This document shows positions 1-11,180 of a stretch of DNA of 64,000 nucleotides, in pieces. The stretch covers positions 1-64,000 of the forward strand of contig JANBVO010000025.1 of NCBI GenBank assembly GCA_030052745.1, written 5' to 3'. The notes under the pieces are model-generated. The model made no database searches. It was not told the origin of the DNA and worked only from the letters and a program-made list of their open reading frames with translations. Each line of letters begins with the position of its first letter. The first letter of the stretch is position 1. The translations under genes were made by a program, and so were the position numbers. The stretch is from Pleurostoma richardsiae. Taxonomy: Eukaryota; Ascomycota; Sordariomycetes; Calosphaeriales; Pleurostomataceae.

Positions 1-3000
1 ACCTAGTTTTTGTAGTAAATTTCTTAGAAATTGATACCAAAGCCTTGGTGATTGTTTTAAACTATATAAAGCTTTTAGTACTTTATAGATATATTTCTTA
101 TTTAGATTATATTTTATTCCTTTTTATTTCAATATATCTTTTATTAATTCAAAATATCCTTCGGGTAATTTAGTATATATTACTGTATCGATTTCTGCGT
201 GTACAAACGTACTTTTAACATTATATTGTTCTAATTCCCAGTTATTATAGATAGTAATAATTATAAATATTCTATAGATTTCTGGTCTACAAGTAGTAGA
301 AAACGTATTTAAATAATCGATACTATATATTTAATTAAATCCTTTAATTACCCAACGGGCTTTATATTTAATATTTTCTTCTATATTAAATTTATGTTTA
401 TATACCTATTTTCCACGTAATATATTTAATTCTTTATCTTTAGGTATTTCTATTATTTCATAAGTTTTTTTAATCTTCTAAACCTATTATTTCATTTATC
501 ATTCCTTTTATCTATTCTTTAGAATTTATACTAGTTATTATTTGTTTATATATTTTCGGTTCATTATTTATACTGTTTGTTAACGAAACTAACGCTAGTT
601 CGTCAATTTCATCTATATCCTTATTGTTTAAATAATATTCTTTAAAATTTCTTAAAGAATAATAGTCTTATATATCTTCTTATATATTTTCTTGTATATT
701 ATTATTACTAGTTAAATCTATAAATTCATCTGTAAAAGATTCTAGAAATCCTTTTATTTTATTATTATCTATATTATTTTCAATAAACTTATTTTCTAGG
801 ATTTTAACATCTCTAGACCATATAGCCTTTTTAAGCTCTAAATCCCAGATTCGGTATTAGTTTGTTCCAAAACCTATCAGAACTCCCTTTTTTACTTTAA
901 GGTCTAATTTTTTAATTTGTACGTTTTTATTTTTATAAAAGGTAATAGAACCCCATATTTTAATATTAATAATATCTAGTTTTTCTTTTGTTTTTAATTC
1001 ATATAGTGTTTTATAGTTTATTACACTATAAGGTGTACGGTTATATAAATATACCGCAACATATAGAACTTCTCCCCAAAAATAGAAAGGTAAGTTAGAA
1101 TTATATAATAAAGCTCGAACTTTATTTAATAACGTTCTATTTATTCGTTCGATAAATCCGTTTTGTTCTTTAGTATAAGGTACTAAATTCTAATAAATTA
1201 TTCCATTTTCAGTAAAGTATATTTTAAATCGTTTATTTATAAATTCCTTTCCGTTATCTATAACGAATATTCTTATTTTATAGTTATTTTTATTATTTTC
1301 TACTCTTTATTTATATTTATAAAAAACGTTAAAGGCTTCATCTTTATTTCTTAATAGTTCTACTTCTAAATAACGAGTAGATTTATTTAAGAAAGTAATA
1401 AAATATTTATAGTTATCATAAGTATATAATTTAATTTATCCGTATAAATCACTTACTACTTTTTCTAAATAATCTAATTATTTATTATTTACTTTGTAAT
1501 TTATTTTATTTATAAACTTTACTTTTATACATATTTCACAATCATCTATATTGTAATTATTATTATTATTATTATAACTAATAATAGATTCTTTTAATTT
1601 ATTTAATACGTTATTATTTATATAACCCATTCGTTAGTACCAAATACTATTATCTTCTTTTATATATAATAGTTAGTTAATTTATTCTTTTATATTAATA
1701 ATTTTAACTAGTAAATAGTATAAGTTTTCTATCTTCTCTCCTTTTATTATTATTTTATTATTTTACATTAAGACAGTGTTTGTATAAGTTAAAATTATTT
1801 TAGTTTCTTTATTAAGATTTCCTTGTAATATTAGATTTATACCTAGTTCAAGCATATAAAAACAGTTTTTTAATATAGTTTTTATTTTAGAATCAATAAA
1901 TTTAATATATACATTTCCGTATCCTTTTATATCTATTGTTTTTACATTTCCCCAACTAACTCTTTTATTACAAGGAAAAAACGAGTAAAAATAACTCCTA
2001 TCCATAACTATATACCTTGTTACAGCGCAGTCTAATATAAAATTAGTATTATATCTTATATTTTTACGAATATTAAATACCTTATGGTTTCGTGAATTTT
2101 CTTTCACGTTATCGATAGAAGAGATTAGTTTATTTAATTTTTTATTAGTTATTAATTCGTTATTAGTAGTAATATTAGTTATAAATACCTTTATATCTTC
2201 AAATTCGATATTATTTATATCGAAGTCGTTAATATCGATTAAGCTTATATCCGAATCTTCAGTTGTTTAGGTAGAAGTGTTAGTAAACAGCACTTCTTCG
2301 TTGTTTTCCCGAATATCCCTTAGATAAAGTAATTTTTCGTCACTTTAGGAAGAAAAATTAGTTAATTCCTTTTGTTTCTATTTCCAGCTTTTTAGGGCTT
2401 TATCTAGAAACAGAAAGAAGCAGTTCTTTGCTTCATATAAGGTTAGTTTACAATATTTACAAACCCTTCCTTTTATGATTTTATATAGCTTTTTACCTCT
2501 ATATTTAATATAAAAAGCGTAATTACCATTATTAATCGAGTTAATATTACATTCTCGCAATTCCTGTCTTTTAGATTTATTTAAAAGGTATGTAAATAAC
2601 GTTTCCAGTGTATAAACGTTAGAATTATTTCTAAAGCTTTAAATAACGTTAGATATAAATCCGTTGTAAATTTCGGATAGGTTATTTAATACCTAAGTAA
2701 TTATTATTTATTTAGGTAATTCTAAGCTTTTAACTTTTAATTAGTTTAATAGTTATTTTATTTTATTTAAGAATTCTTTCATAAAAAAAAACTTAAACAA
2801 GTAAAAATCGAAGAATTCCTTACAAATAAAGAATTCCGATGTAAATCCCTTTGAAGAATATAAATCTTTTAAGGAATTTCAAGCCGATTTTGTAGTATTT
2901 AAGTATTAAATCTACAGTAGGAGGCCATCTTCTATTAAAAAACGGATTGTTATAAAGGCCTTTACGTTGTTAGCCGAATTATTAGCTTTAATTACATCGT

Positions 3001-3666
3001 TTAAGCCTTCTTTCGTCAAGAAGGTAACGGTTCGAAAAGCCTAAACTTTATAGTTAAAAGTACCTTTAAACTTTTAAATAGAAACTTTCTTAGTAAACAT
3101 CTTTTATAGTTATAAATTAATTTATCAGTATATTTTATTTAAAAGTCGGGGTTTTATATAGTATTATACCTTGAAAAGTAATTCCGTTTCGATTTTAAAA
3201 ATCGACGTTATACTCGATTCGGAAGTTAGTAACTGATATTATTAATATTATATATTAGTTATATTATATATTTTTTATAATTAAAAAGCTCTTATATTCG
3301 ATTTTTAAGAAGTAATTAAAGTTAAAAATTGTATAAAAGTTACAATTACGTTCTTTATACAATTCTAATTTACAGTTACTTACTAAAAATCGAATTCTTC
3401 TTCGTTATAACAAGTTATAGTAGAAAACAGTAGATAAACCAGTTATCTTCTAATTATACTTATAGATCACGTAATCGAGTCACGGAACGTTAAGAAAACG
3501 TAAAAAAAAATACAATTTTACAATAAAGGGTATTTACAACCAATACAAAAACGTATTAAATAAATTAATTTTAACGTAGAAAATAATATAATATAATTAG
3601 TTAAAGTAAAATAAGGTTTGAAAACTTAAATGTAATTAGATAGACTTATTAGATGTAAAAGGTATA
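1..3666 (-). mobile_element. Ty1/Copia retrotransposon, internal gag-pol region (minus arm, degenerate)
   Basis: Read on the minus strand this is the inside of a Copia element, right to left gag, protease, integrase, reverse transcriptase. Near 1-100 the translation contains KALYSLKQSPRLWYQF, the Copia reverse-transcriptase signature. Around 1030-1195 it reads PYTKEQNGFIERINRTLL followed by FWGEVLYVAVYLYNRTPYS, the integrase core end. At 1763-2107 is the protease/pre-integrase part (ILDCAVTRYIV ... YMLELGINLIL). At about 2378-2560 is a zinc knuckle C-X2-C-X4-Y-X4-C whose His has become Tyr, a C-to-T change. Several in-frame stops, mostly TAA/TAG, and extreme AT richness show the copy is dead and fit RIP. 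The element runs off the left edge within the reverse transcriptase. The family call is firm; individual domain limits are approximate. Confidence 0.9.
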
Positions 3667-3685
3667 GGCAGCCGGGCTCATAACC
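3667..3685 (-). other. Primer binding site matching the initiator tRNA-Met anticodon region
   Basis: Directly inside the minus-strand 5' LTR. The plus-strand text contains GGGCTCATAACC, the anticodon stem-loop (CAT) of fungal initiator tRNA-Met. Copia of Drosophila is known to prime from a cleaved half of this tRNA rather than from its 3' CCA end. Here the match sits immediately next to the LTR end, where a primer site belongs. The tRNA comparison is from memory. Confidence 0.7.
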
Positions 3686-4005
3686 TATTAAAGTAGGTAA
3701 GGGGTTAAATGGATTCAAATTGCGATACTCTCTAGCTATCTTTCTAATTCTACAGTCTTTCTTCTAGATATATATAATTCTTATTGAATTTAGATTTGTA
3801 ATAGTTATAAAACCGGATATCTTACTTACCGAGATATGAAACCGGTTATCTCTATTCCGGAACGTTTAGTTGTTTTGGAATTCAATATTTGTGGATATAG
3901 TTGTTTTAGATTACCTAGAATTCAGCTGGAGCCTATTCTAGTGTTTTAGAGTTGTTTTGACTGTTTTAGAGTTTCATTAAACCTAAAAAGGTAATATATT
4001 TTACA
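3686..4005 (-). repeat. Copia 5' LTR, minus orientation
   Basis: About 320 bases, the reverse complement of the LTR at 4357-4705. On the minus strand it starts TGTAAAATATATTACC at 4005 and ends at 3686. The canonical terminal CA has become TA at 3687-3686, a transition. It lacks one 29-base tandem unit present in the other LTR. The first 150 or so aligned bases show about four differences, all transitions. The outer TG end abuts coding sequence of the plus-strand pol fragment with no spacer. Confidence 0.88.
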
Positions 4006-4263
4006 GGAATAAATAATAATATACCAGTAATTTTAACAGATAACCAAGCAGCCTTGAAACTATCTAAAAATACTGAATTTCATAAAAGAAGTAAACATAT
4101 AGATATATCTTATCACTTTACAAGAGAAAGTGTACAAAATAAAAAAGGAAAAGTAATACATATTCCTAGTAAAGAACAACTAGCTGATAGCTTTACAAAA
4201 GGCTTAGATATAAATAAACAAAAAACTTTTATAGAAAAACTAGGTTTAATTAAAATAAAATAA
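4006..4263 (+). pseudogene. Copia pol 3' fragment: end of RNase H
   Basis: The plus-strand frame is open from the LTR junction at 4006 to the stop ending at 4263 (85 codons) without its own start. It contains TDNQAALKLSKN, then EFHKRSKHIDISYHFTRE and the closing motif PSKEQLADSFTKGL, which together are the conserved end of Copia RNase H. Unlike the minus arm it has no internal stop. The 5' part of pol is missing because the frame begins exactly at the tip of an inverted LTR. It is followed by a short untranslated stretch, a polypurine tract and a 3' LTR in the same direction, so it is the true 3' end of a plus-oriented element. Confidence 0.9.
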
Positions 4264-4349
4264 AATAACGGTATTTAAATATAGTCCACTATATTAGAAT
4301 ATCAAAATAAATTCTATAAGCTTAAAACAGTACACTGTAATAAGCTTAC

Positions 4350-4356
4350 GGGGGGA
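4350..4356 (+). other. Polypurine tract
   Basis: GGGGGGA immediately before the LTR beginning TGTAAAAT. This is the expected position and composition of the plus-strand primer of an LTR retrotransposon. Confidence 0.75.
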
Positions 4357-4705
4357 TGTAAAATATATTACCTTTTTAGGTTTAATAAAACTCTAAAACA
4401 GTCAAAACAACTCTAAAACACCAGAATAGGCTCCAGCCGAATTCTAGGTAATCTAAAACAACTATATCCACAAATATTGAATTTCAAAACAACTAAACGT
4501 TCCGGAATAGAGATAACCGGTTTTATATTTCGGTAAGTAAGATATCCGGTTTCATATCTCGGTAAATAAGATATCCGGTTTTACAACTATTACAAATCCA
4601 AATTCAATAAGAATTATATATATCTAGAAGAAAGACTGTAGAATTAGAGAGATAGTTAGAGTGTATCGCAATTTGAATCCATTTAACCCCTTACCTACTT
4701 TAACA
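4357..4705 (+). repeat. Copia 3' LTR, plus orientation
   Basis: 349 bases from TG at 4357 to CA at 4704-4705, inverted with respect to 3686-4005. It carries two copies of a 29-base unit (core CGGTAAGTAAGATATCCGG and a slightly mutated copy) where the other LTR has one, which accounts for the whole length difference. What follows (ATAAC...) is the right flank; the matching target duplication cannot be tested because the other end lies outside the window. Confidence 0.88.
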
Positions 4706-6190
4706 ATAACTATTAAAAACTAATAAAAGAACTTTCATACGCTTAAGAAACTATTGTAGCTTATAAATAACGTTTAGAAAAATAAGTAAAATTAATAGGA
4801 AAACGTAGCTAGAAATATATTAAAAAGCCTATTAATTAAACAATTAAAAAGCCCGGAAAATATCATTGAATTAAACGTGTAATTAAGCTTTTTTTAAGCG
4901 ATTAAATTTAAACTATTTAAAAACTTATTTTACTGATAATTTAAAAGCGGAAAACCCTTAAAGGTTAGTAAGTAAGAATAGCCTTACTTTTTCCTATTTA
5001 AATAATCGTCGAAGATGACGATAGTTTTAAGGCCTAGTATTTACTACAGGAACCGTAAGAAGCTCCTATTAACTAGCCATAGCTAACAAAGCTTTTAAAC
5101 TTTAAGTTCTAAAAGTTATGTATAAATTAAATAAGACTTGAGAGTAGGATAAGAATTAACTTATTACTTAATAGAACGTTAAAGCTTTACTTCCAGGGCC
5201 TTTAGCTTTTAACTTATAGCTGGGTTTAGCTCTAGCCTTTTCCTAGATACATAACAATTCTATCTATCAGTAAAAACTAATCTTTTTTAAGGACTAATTA
5301 CTGATATTTTTATTACGCCCTTAGTAAGAACTATTACGTTTATTAAATTATTAACTAGTTAAATAAATGAACTAACATTATAGAAATAATAGTTATCAAG
5401 TTAGTTATATAATAATAGTAACTAAATATTATTTTAATAATGAATATTATTATGCTTAACGTTTTTTAAGTTATTATTATCGACGTAATCATTTATAATA
5501 ACTAGTTCTAATATAAGAAAGTTATTTCTTTCAGAGTAACGAAACTAAAAAAAGAGTTAGTTTAATACTAATCGTAAATATTACTTATTACAATAAGTTA
5601 GAGTTTATTACTTAAATTAGTACGTAAGTAGTTAAAACTAACTATGTAAAAGTTTATATAAATTAAAGTATGACGTTTAAGTTAAGATATTAAGTAATAT
5701 AGTAATAAGAGCTTAATTTTCTATTTAAAATATCTATCTATAAGGCCTACTTTATATAAAGCTAAGCTTAGTACTTTACGTATTAAATAAGTTTAAATGC
5801 TTTTTAGGAGAGTACTTAGAGTATTGTAGTAGAATGTAAAACTTTTAAGTTTATTTTATATATGAAAAAGAAAAATTATAAAATTAAAAAAAAATAAAAA
5901 GCATTATAAATTAGATTTATTTAATTTTTTACTTACTTTAATAATAACTTATATATAAATTAAAGTCTATATATAGATTATAATTACGTACTTTTATATT
6001 TAAAATAATATAATTACTTTTAAAATAAACTTAATTATAAGTTAATACGTAACTTTATACATTTAATAATAGAAGTACGTATTTTTCTCTTATATAAATT
6101 ATCTTTATTACATTTTTACTACTTCTTTAATTCATATGCAGTATGCCGTTATGTAGTTACGCTTAGAAATTAAATGAAATTCCGATTTCA
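4706..6190. other. AT-rich, RIP-like non-coding block
   Basis: Continues the extreme AT composition beyond the Copia LTR with TAA/TAG stops in every frame and no open frame of note. No second element could be identified by eye. Composition returns abruptly to gene-like GC near 6190-6260, so this is the edge of an AT-rich block. Confidence 0.6.
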
Positions 6191-6624
6191 TAGGTAATTA
6201 TAAAGGAAAATGCAGTTACTAACGGATGTAGGAACTAGGGTATTTACTGTAAGGTACGCAGGTGAATTCTACCGCCTCGCTACCGTAGGCGGTCAGAATA
6301 CTACTAGACATTGAGTCGCGGAGACGCGCTCCGCCTTATCTAATCTACAGGTGATATTAGTGCCTAACGCATCAGGCCAACAGATCTTACAGGACTGCAC
6401 CCCCCTGTCGCGGCAACACCACAATCCGGCACAAGTCGGCAGCATGCTCAAGCTGCGACAGCTTGGCTAACGAGCTGTCACGTGATGTCCACAATTTAGT
6501 GGGGCGTTATGGTTGAAAGCACTTTCCTCCCGTTCCGACGTACGTCTGCCCATCTTACGAGGAAGGGATATCCAGACGGTTGAAGGTAGTAACAGACACC
6601 AGATAGCGCGGCGGCTTTTGAATC
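6191..6624. other. Upstream region of NDUFB7
   Basis: About 430 bases between the AT-rich block and the NDUFB7 start. No open frame or repeat of note; presumably holds the promoter. Confidence 0.3.
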
Positions 6625-7067
6625 ATGGCGTTTGGAGACTCCATTGACACGTCTCGAGGTAGAGATATCCCTGGAAGCCTCACGCTCTTGCTGCTGTCCT
6701 CGACTGACTATTTCCCGATAGCCGCGACTCGAGAGGAAATGCGAGATGCAAAACTTCCCGTCCAGTACCGGGATAGCTGCGCCAACCTCCTCATTCCCCT
6801 TAATCGATGCCGGCATGAGACGTACTACCTACCGTGGAAGTGCGAGGTGAGCTAAGCAATGTTTCTTATGCGAGTCCCAGACCCAACAATATGACGAGAC
6901 TGTCGTTACGGATGCTGTCCCATTTTTGTTTCTGCGAGTTTGGTCCTAAAATCCTTTGCTAGTCCGAGCGGCATAGCTACGAGAAGTGCCAGTACGACGA
7001 ATTCAAAAAGCGTGTGGCGAAAATGGACGAATTGAGAGAATCTAAAGGTGGCGCAAGGAGCAACTGA
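6625..7067 (+). CDS. NDUFB7: NADH:ubiquinone oxidoreductase B18 subunit (NDUFB7)
   Basis: Accessory subunit of the membrane arm of mitochondrial complex I, facing the intermembrane space. Three exons are inferred: 6625-6658, 6722-6846 and 6963-7067, giving 87 residues. The protein carries the twin CX9C motif of this family, CANLLIPLNRC and CESERHSYEKC, plus YYLPWKC and a lysine-rich tail (EFKKRVAKMDELRESKGG) typical of B18. Intron 1 (63 bases, GTAGAG...ATAG, branch CTGAC) keeps the frame even if retained, so the exact N-terminus is uncertain. Intron 2 is GTGAGC...CTAG. It sits alone between a RIP-like block and a dead chloride-channel gene. I see no break, but residues such as His in CRHETYY differ slightly from the usual CRRE form. 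A decaying second copy is possible. Confidence 0.85.
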
Positions 7068-7336
7068 AGTAGGGCGCGGGTAAGAAGGCATGAGCTGGAC
7101 CGCGTCGCACACCCTGACGCTGTTCATGTCTGCATTTGTGTTCTGCGGCTTTCTGTAGGAGACAGAAAACAACAAGACACTGGAAGTATCCATGCGCCCT
7201 CAAAAGTCTAGTCCGACTGCTGGTCTCAAGGCCTCCGCTGCATTCGCTGGCCGCGAATTATCCTGCAGGATCAGACCTGTCCGAAGATGAACGACGTCAA
7301 GTAATCGGAATTGCCTCGCCCGATGTCATAACAATG

Positions 7337-9866
7337 CTACTTCTCTGCCGTCCTATCTAGATAACCCAACAGCCTCTTCTTGATAGTTACACCAAAGTAC
7401 CTAGCACTGTTCCCGACGATCACCAGGTAGCTAAGCCCCAGTTTCCCGAAGATTTCGACAGCATATTCTATGGGTGCTTTCGATGACAGTATCAGCGGTG
7501 TGCGATCTATAAACTCATTGGAGGCGCTGTTGCGCAGATCGATAAGGTCACTGTGGTGCTCGTGCGCGGAGCTTTGCTCGACATTCAAGGCGAATTCCAT
7601 CTCGGCTTCCGGGAGGTATCCGTGGCATGTACGGCAATCATTGACGAGCACTAATCCTGCATCCATCAGGCCACGCGCCTTTAACCGGGTGAGTTCCTCC
7701 CGCAATATCTGTTCCGCTACGAGATAATTCGGCCTCCGTATAGTGTAATCTGCCGCATCGTCGTCGACGGAGGGATAAGATCCTCAACCGTCGCCGGGTC
7801 CCGCCCGCGGGTCAAGGAGACCTTTGCCAGCGCATCTTCGGCGTCGAGAAAAGGGTATCCCAGGATATACTGTGTCAGATCATACACCGAACTGGAACTG
7901 ATGGCGTCCGCGACGAATTTAGAGGTCAATATGGCCATGAGTTCACCTCGCCCGTTAACTCAAACATGACAGCAGCCAGACTCACAGTCATTTGAGACAC
8001 GACAGCAAGAAATGCTGCGGCGCCGACCATGGCGAAGATACCGGGCGAGACATTCGGCACGAGTTGGCTCACCATCCGGCCAAAGCGAACGCCGGCGTCA
8101 AGTGCCGGGATGATAATACCCGATGGAACCTTGCATAAGGGATTGCTCCGATTGAGGGGCTCAGCAGCGTGACAACCGGAGAGCTTAATCTCGGTAAGTT
8201 ATAACTGTGAGGATGGGCTTGACGAGTGTTCCGCTTATGAGCCATAGGTAGTACGAGGACCGATTCTCAAGCGCCCTCAGCTGCCAGACGTACGCCTCAG
8301 TCGGCCCCTTGCAATTAGCCAAGAGTTCAGGCATGACGATGTCACCGCGTCTCCGAATGAGCCTGTGTGGATACTGGAATAGAGCCATGACGAGCGCAGT
8401 CAGAAAGTCTTCCGTCCAGGACTAGATGACCCTTGATAATGGGGAGCTTCTGGAAGAATCTAGACCATCTGAAGTTAGCCTGACAAACCCCCCTTTCGAA
8501 GATGCCGCCGCCAATCCCGAGGAACATGAAGACGAGATACTGCACGATGCCATGATTCTCGCCGTAGTCGGACTCGTAGAGGACCAGCTTGCCAATACCA
8601 CTAGGGTTCAGTTCTCTCAAGGTGGTTGCGGCGAGCAAGGAACAGAGAAATGCCTTCCACAGGACACGACGCGGGAAAAACGTGCTAATCTCGTAGCTGA
8701 AGGTGAGCGCTTGTGCCTCACTCCGTGGACCCGAGATCTGTGAGAATAGGCCTACCTCATAATTAAAGCACGCCTCTGATCGGTGCGCCAAAGGCAACAG
8801 AAAGACCTGCAGAGCACGCCACGCTCAGCATCTCCCTCATCCTCCGTTCATTCCCCCGGTATTGCGGGAGTTTAGTCGTGACGAGATGGCCGACTCACGC
8901 AGATATATGCACAATATGTCCTTACCGAGACACATGCCTGTGGACACGGCGACGGCCGCTCCCGGAGCCTTAATGACAAAGACCTTCCGGCCGAGGAAAT
9001 GGGGTATAACAAATCCCGGCAGGATGGTCTTGATCTCTGGAATGCCACTCCCGGCCGCCATATACATGCGTGGCCTTACCCTTCGCAATCTCGATGTACC
9101 GGCCTCGCCTGGGTTCTTCCTCACTCGCTTTGTCGGAGTCGTCATGGCGGCCCACTGCAACCAGCGCCGGAAGATGCGCACGTTTTACTACGGCCAAGAC
9201 GGCCAAGACGGCCCCGGATGCTACAGCCATGAGGATGTAAATGGAATAGGATACCGCATACGACCTTTGCCGGGGTTGCCATCCTGAACGTGCCTGTTCT
9301 AAGTTCATCATTCGGGAAGGCCTCCCGGGAGCTGTGTGGGTGCGGGCAACGCTAGCCTCTCTCTTGCGAGTGAGCGGCTGATAGCACTGCTCGAGGGTCA
9401 ACTACCAATGCCGGCCGCACCGGCCCTCCTTCCTGTCGGTCATAATGCCAACGCCAACGCCAACGCCAACGTCAGTGACGAAGGCCACCAGGGCCGTCAG
9501 GATGCCAGTTAATACCACAGCAACCCAGCCTAGCGTCTGATCCCACTACGACGCAAGCCGACCACGCCACCCAGTAAGGCAGTAGATTCGCTGGCGAAGG
9601 AGCGAATCCTTGAAGAGATCATGCAACTAGTCGATGGTCGCGTGGTCGTTGTACTGAAGCCGCTCGCTAACGGCCTTGCCCTCTAGTTTGCGCTCATCCT
9701 GCGACAGCCGACGCATGAAGAAGGCCTCGACGTCTCCATCGTGGACAGGACAATGACCTCCGTAGTGATCGACAAGATTGCTGAGGCGTCCATGCGTTAG
9801 AGAGGGAGAGACTAGGAGAAAAGGCACTTCCGTGGGCTCACGGCTAGGATCGCTCACTTTTGTCAT
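7337..9866 (-). pseudogene. Broken ClC-type voltage-gated chloride channel
   Basis: Read on the minus strand, pieces of a fungal ClC channel/antiporter (GEF1-like, endomembrane chloride transport) follow in correct order but in changing frames. N-terminal YNDHATID then a stop, then DQTLGWVAVVLTGILTALVA (about 9500-9660). GSGIPEIKTILPGFVIPHF (about 9000-9070). The glutamate-gate motif GKEGP reads GKDIL. Then STFFPRRVLWKAFLCSLLAA (about 8640-8700), KVPSGIIIPALDAG (about 8090-8140), AAFLAVVSQMTVSLAAVMF, and two C-terminal CBS-domain parts (7717-7938 and 7337-7705, ending GVTIKKRLLGYLD). At least two in-frame TAG stops near 9560-9626, one replacing the Trp expected after TID, and several frameshifts show it is dead. 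GC content is normal, so it decayed without becoming AT-rich. Confidence 0.85.
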
Positions 9867-11180
9867 TGCGCTCGACAGGCCAGCTAGCTAGAATCCCTAC
9901 TGGCCTCTCCAATTCTGCAGAAATGGCCAACGCCAAGACTCATGGCAGAGGAGGACGAGGAAATTGTCGCACGTGGCTGCAGACACACGCCCTTTTATGT
10001 ACTGCTATCCCGTCACGTCCGAGCGAGTGGTCAATTACTATTTGCCCTCGCCCATATCAGTTTCCCGCTGTATGTCTGCCTTATCAAAGTGGCGGCGGCA
10101 CGTTGATCTCACCTCCTGTTCGCGTTCCCGATCCAAGATAGTCAGGAGAACTGACACCGGTTTGGATCGATTTTCGAGAATAAGCCCAATGACCACTGGT
10201 GGCAGCCAAGTTGATTAGTCCTCGTTCATTTCCCTGCACTACTGGCATGATATAAAGGACTGAGCACACCGAACTCATCCATCGTGACAAGCAGATCTAT
10301 AGGTTTTACCTCATCCGTGACGAGTATTTCTGCGAGCTTCCGAGGCGGCTATTTAGGTCATTGGGGGCGATCGCAACCACCTTTTTATAATATATACAGA
10401 GGACGCTGTCGCTGCTGTACATTGTTCTGAGCAGCGGCCCCAAATATCATTGTTAATCCAAAGCTAGGGGGGCAAGGGAAGCGAGGGAGGAGGGAAGGGA
10501 AGGAGACTCAAGATGTCTACAGCGAGACCCACCCAGTCGGAGTACTAACTAGTACATTTGGGAGACTGCAGGCGTTTTCCGTGTCGAAATTTATAACGCA
10601 TTTAGAGAAAGGAAGTAGCCGCGGACGCAGCGTGGTTCAGGCATGCGACACGTAGCGTAGGTCCTCGTAGGTGCTCTCTACCGCCTTGCTCTACTGTCAT
10701 GAGTTCTCTACTGTACTGAGCTGGCCGCAGCCAAGTGTTAATTGTATTGGAAGCGTAAACACAGGAAATTACAAGAATACGAGGAGTCGAAGCTCGAACA
10801 CGAATAGCAACAAGACTGGACACGTGAAGTACGGTACACTAGGCTATAATGCCCCGATCTTCTCCTTGACATAATATCCTCGACGCCTGTGGCCACGTCA
10901 CAGCGGCTACAAAAACCCCTCCGGTACCATGACGGCGAGACACGTAGGGCAAGCGAGGCGAGAAAAGATTGCTCACTCCGTAGCGACGTCCTGCTGATGA
11001 CATGAGCCTGCCCGGACCGAGTTACGGCGGCAGGGAATTGGTATATATTAGCATCAGTCGTCGGTCCCTAGGCGTCTAGGGACAATTGAAACGACATTTG
11101 CTGTACGTACAACCTTTCATAGCGTCGTAGGTACGGTGTCCCGTGTCTACCTTCGGAGAAAGGCCCCCGCGAGAGGTGGC
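9867..11180. other. Intergenic, no gene recognised
   Basis: Small open frames on both strands (up to about 93 codons) show no family signature. A TATA-like run (TTATAATATATACAG) lies at about 10385-10400. Possible further remnants of the chloride-channel N-terminus or its promoter could not be recognised. Confidence 0.3.

Noticed and set aside
3667-3700. Fragment resembling initiator tRNA-Met as a tRNA gene
   Set aside because: Only the anticodon stem-loop matches, with no acceptor or T arm, and it lies exactly at an LTR edge, so it is a primer site.
4706-4900. Faint resemblance to a Fot1/pogo-type transposase (GKR...YIKK)
   Set aside because: Spacing does not fit the family and stops interrupt it; could not be supported by eye.
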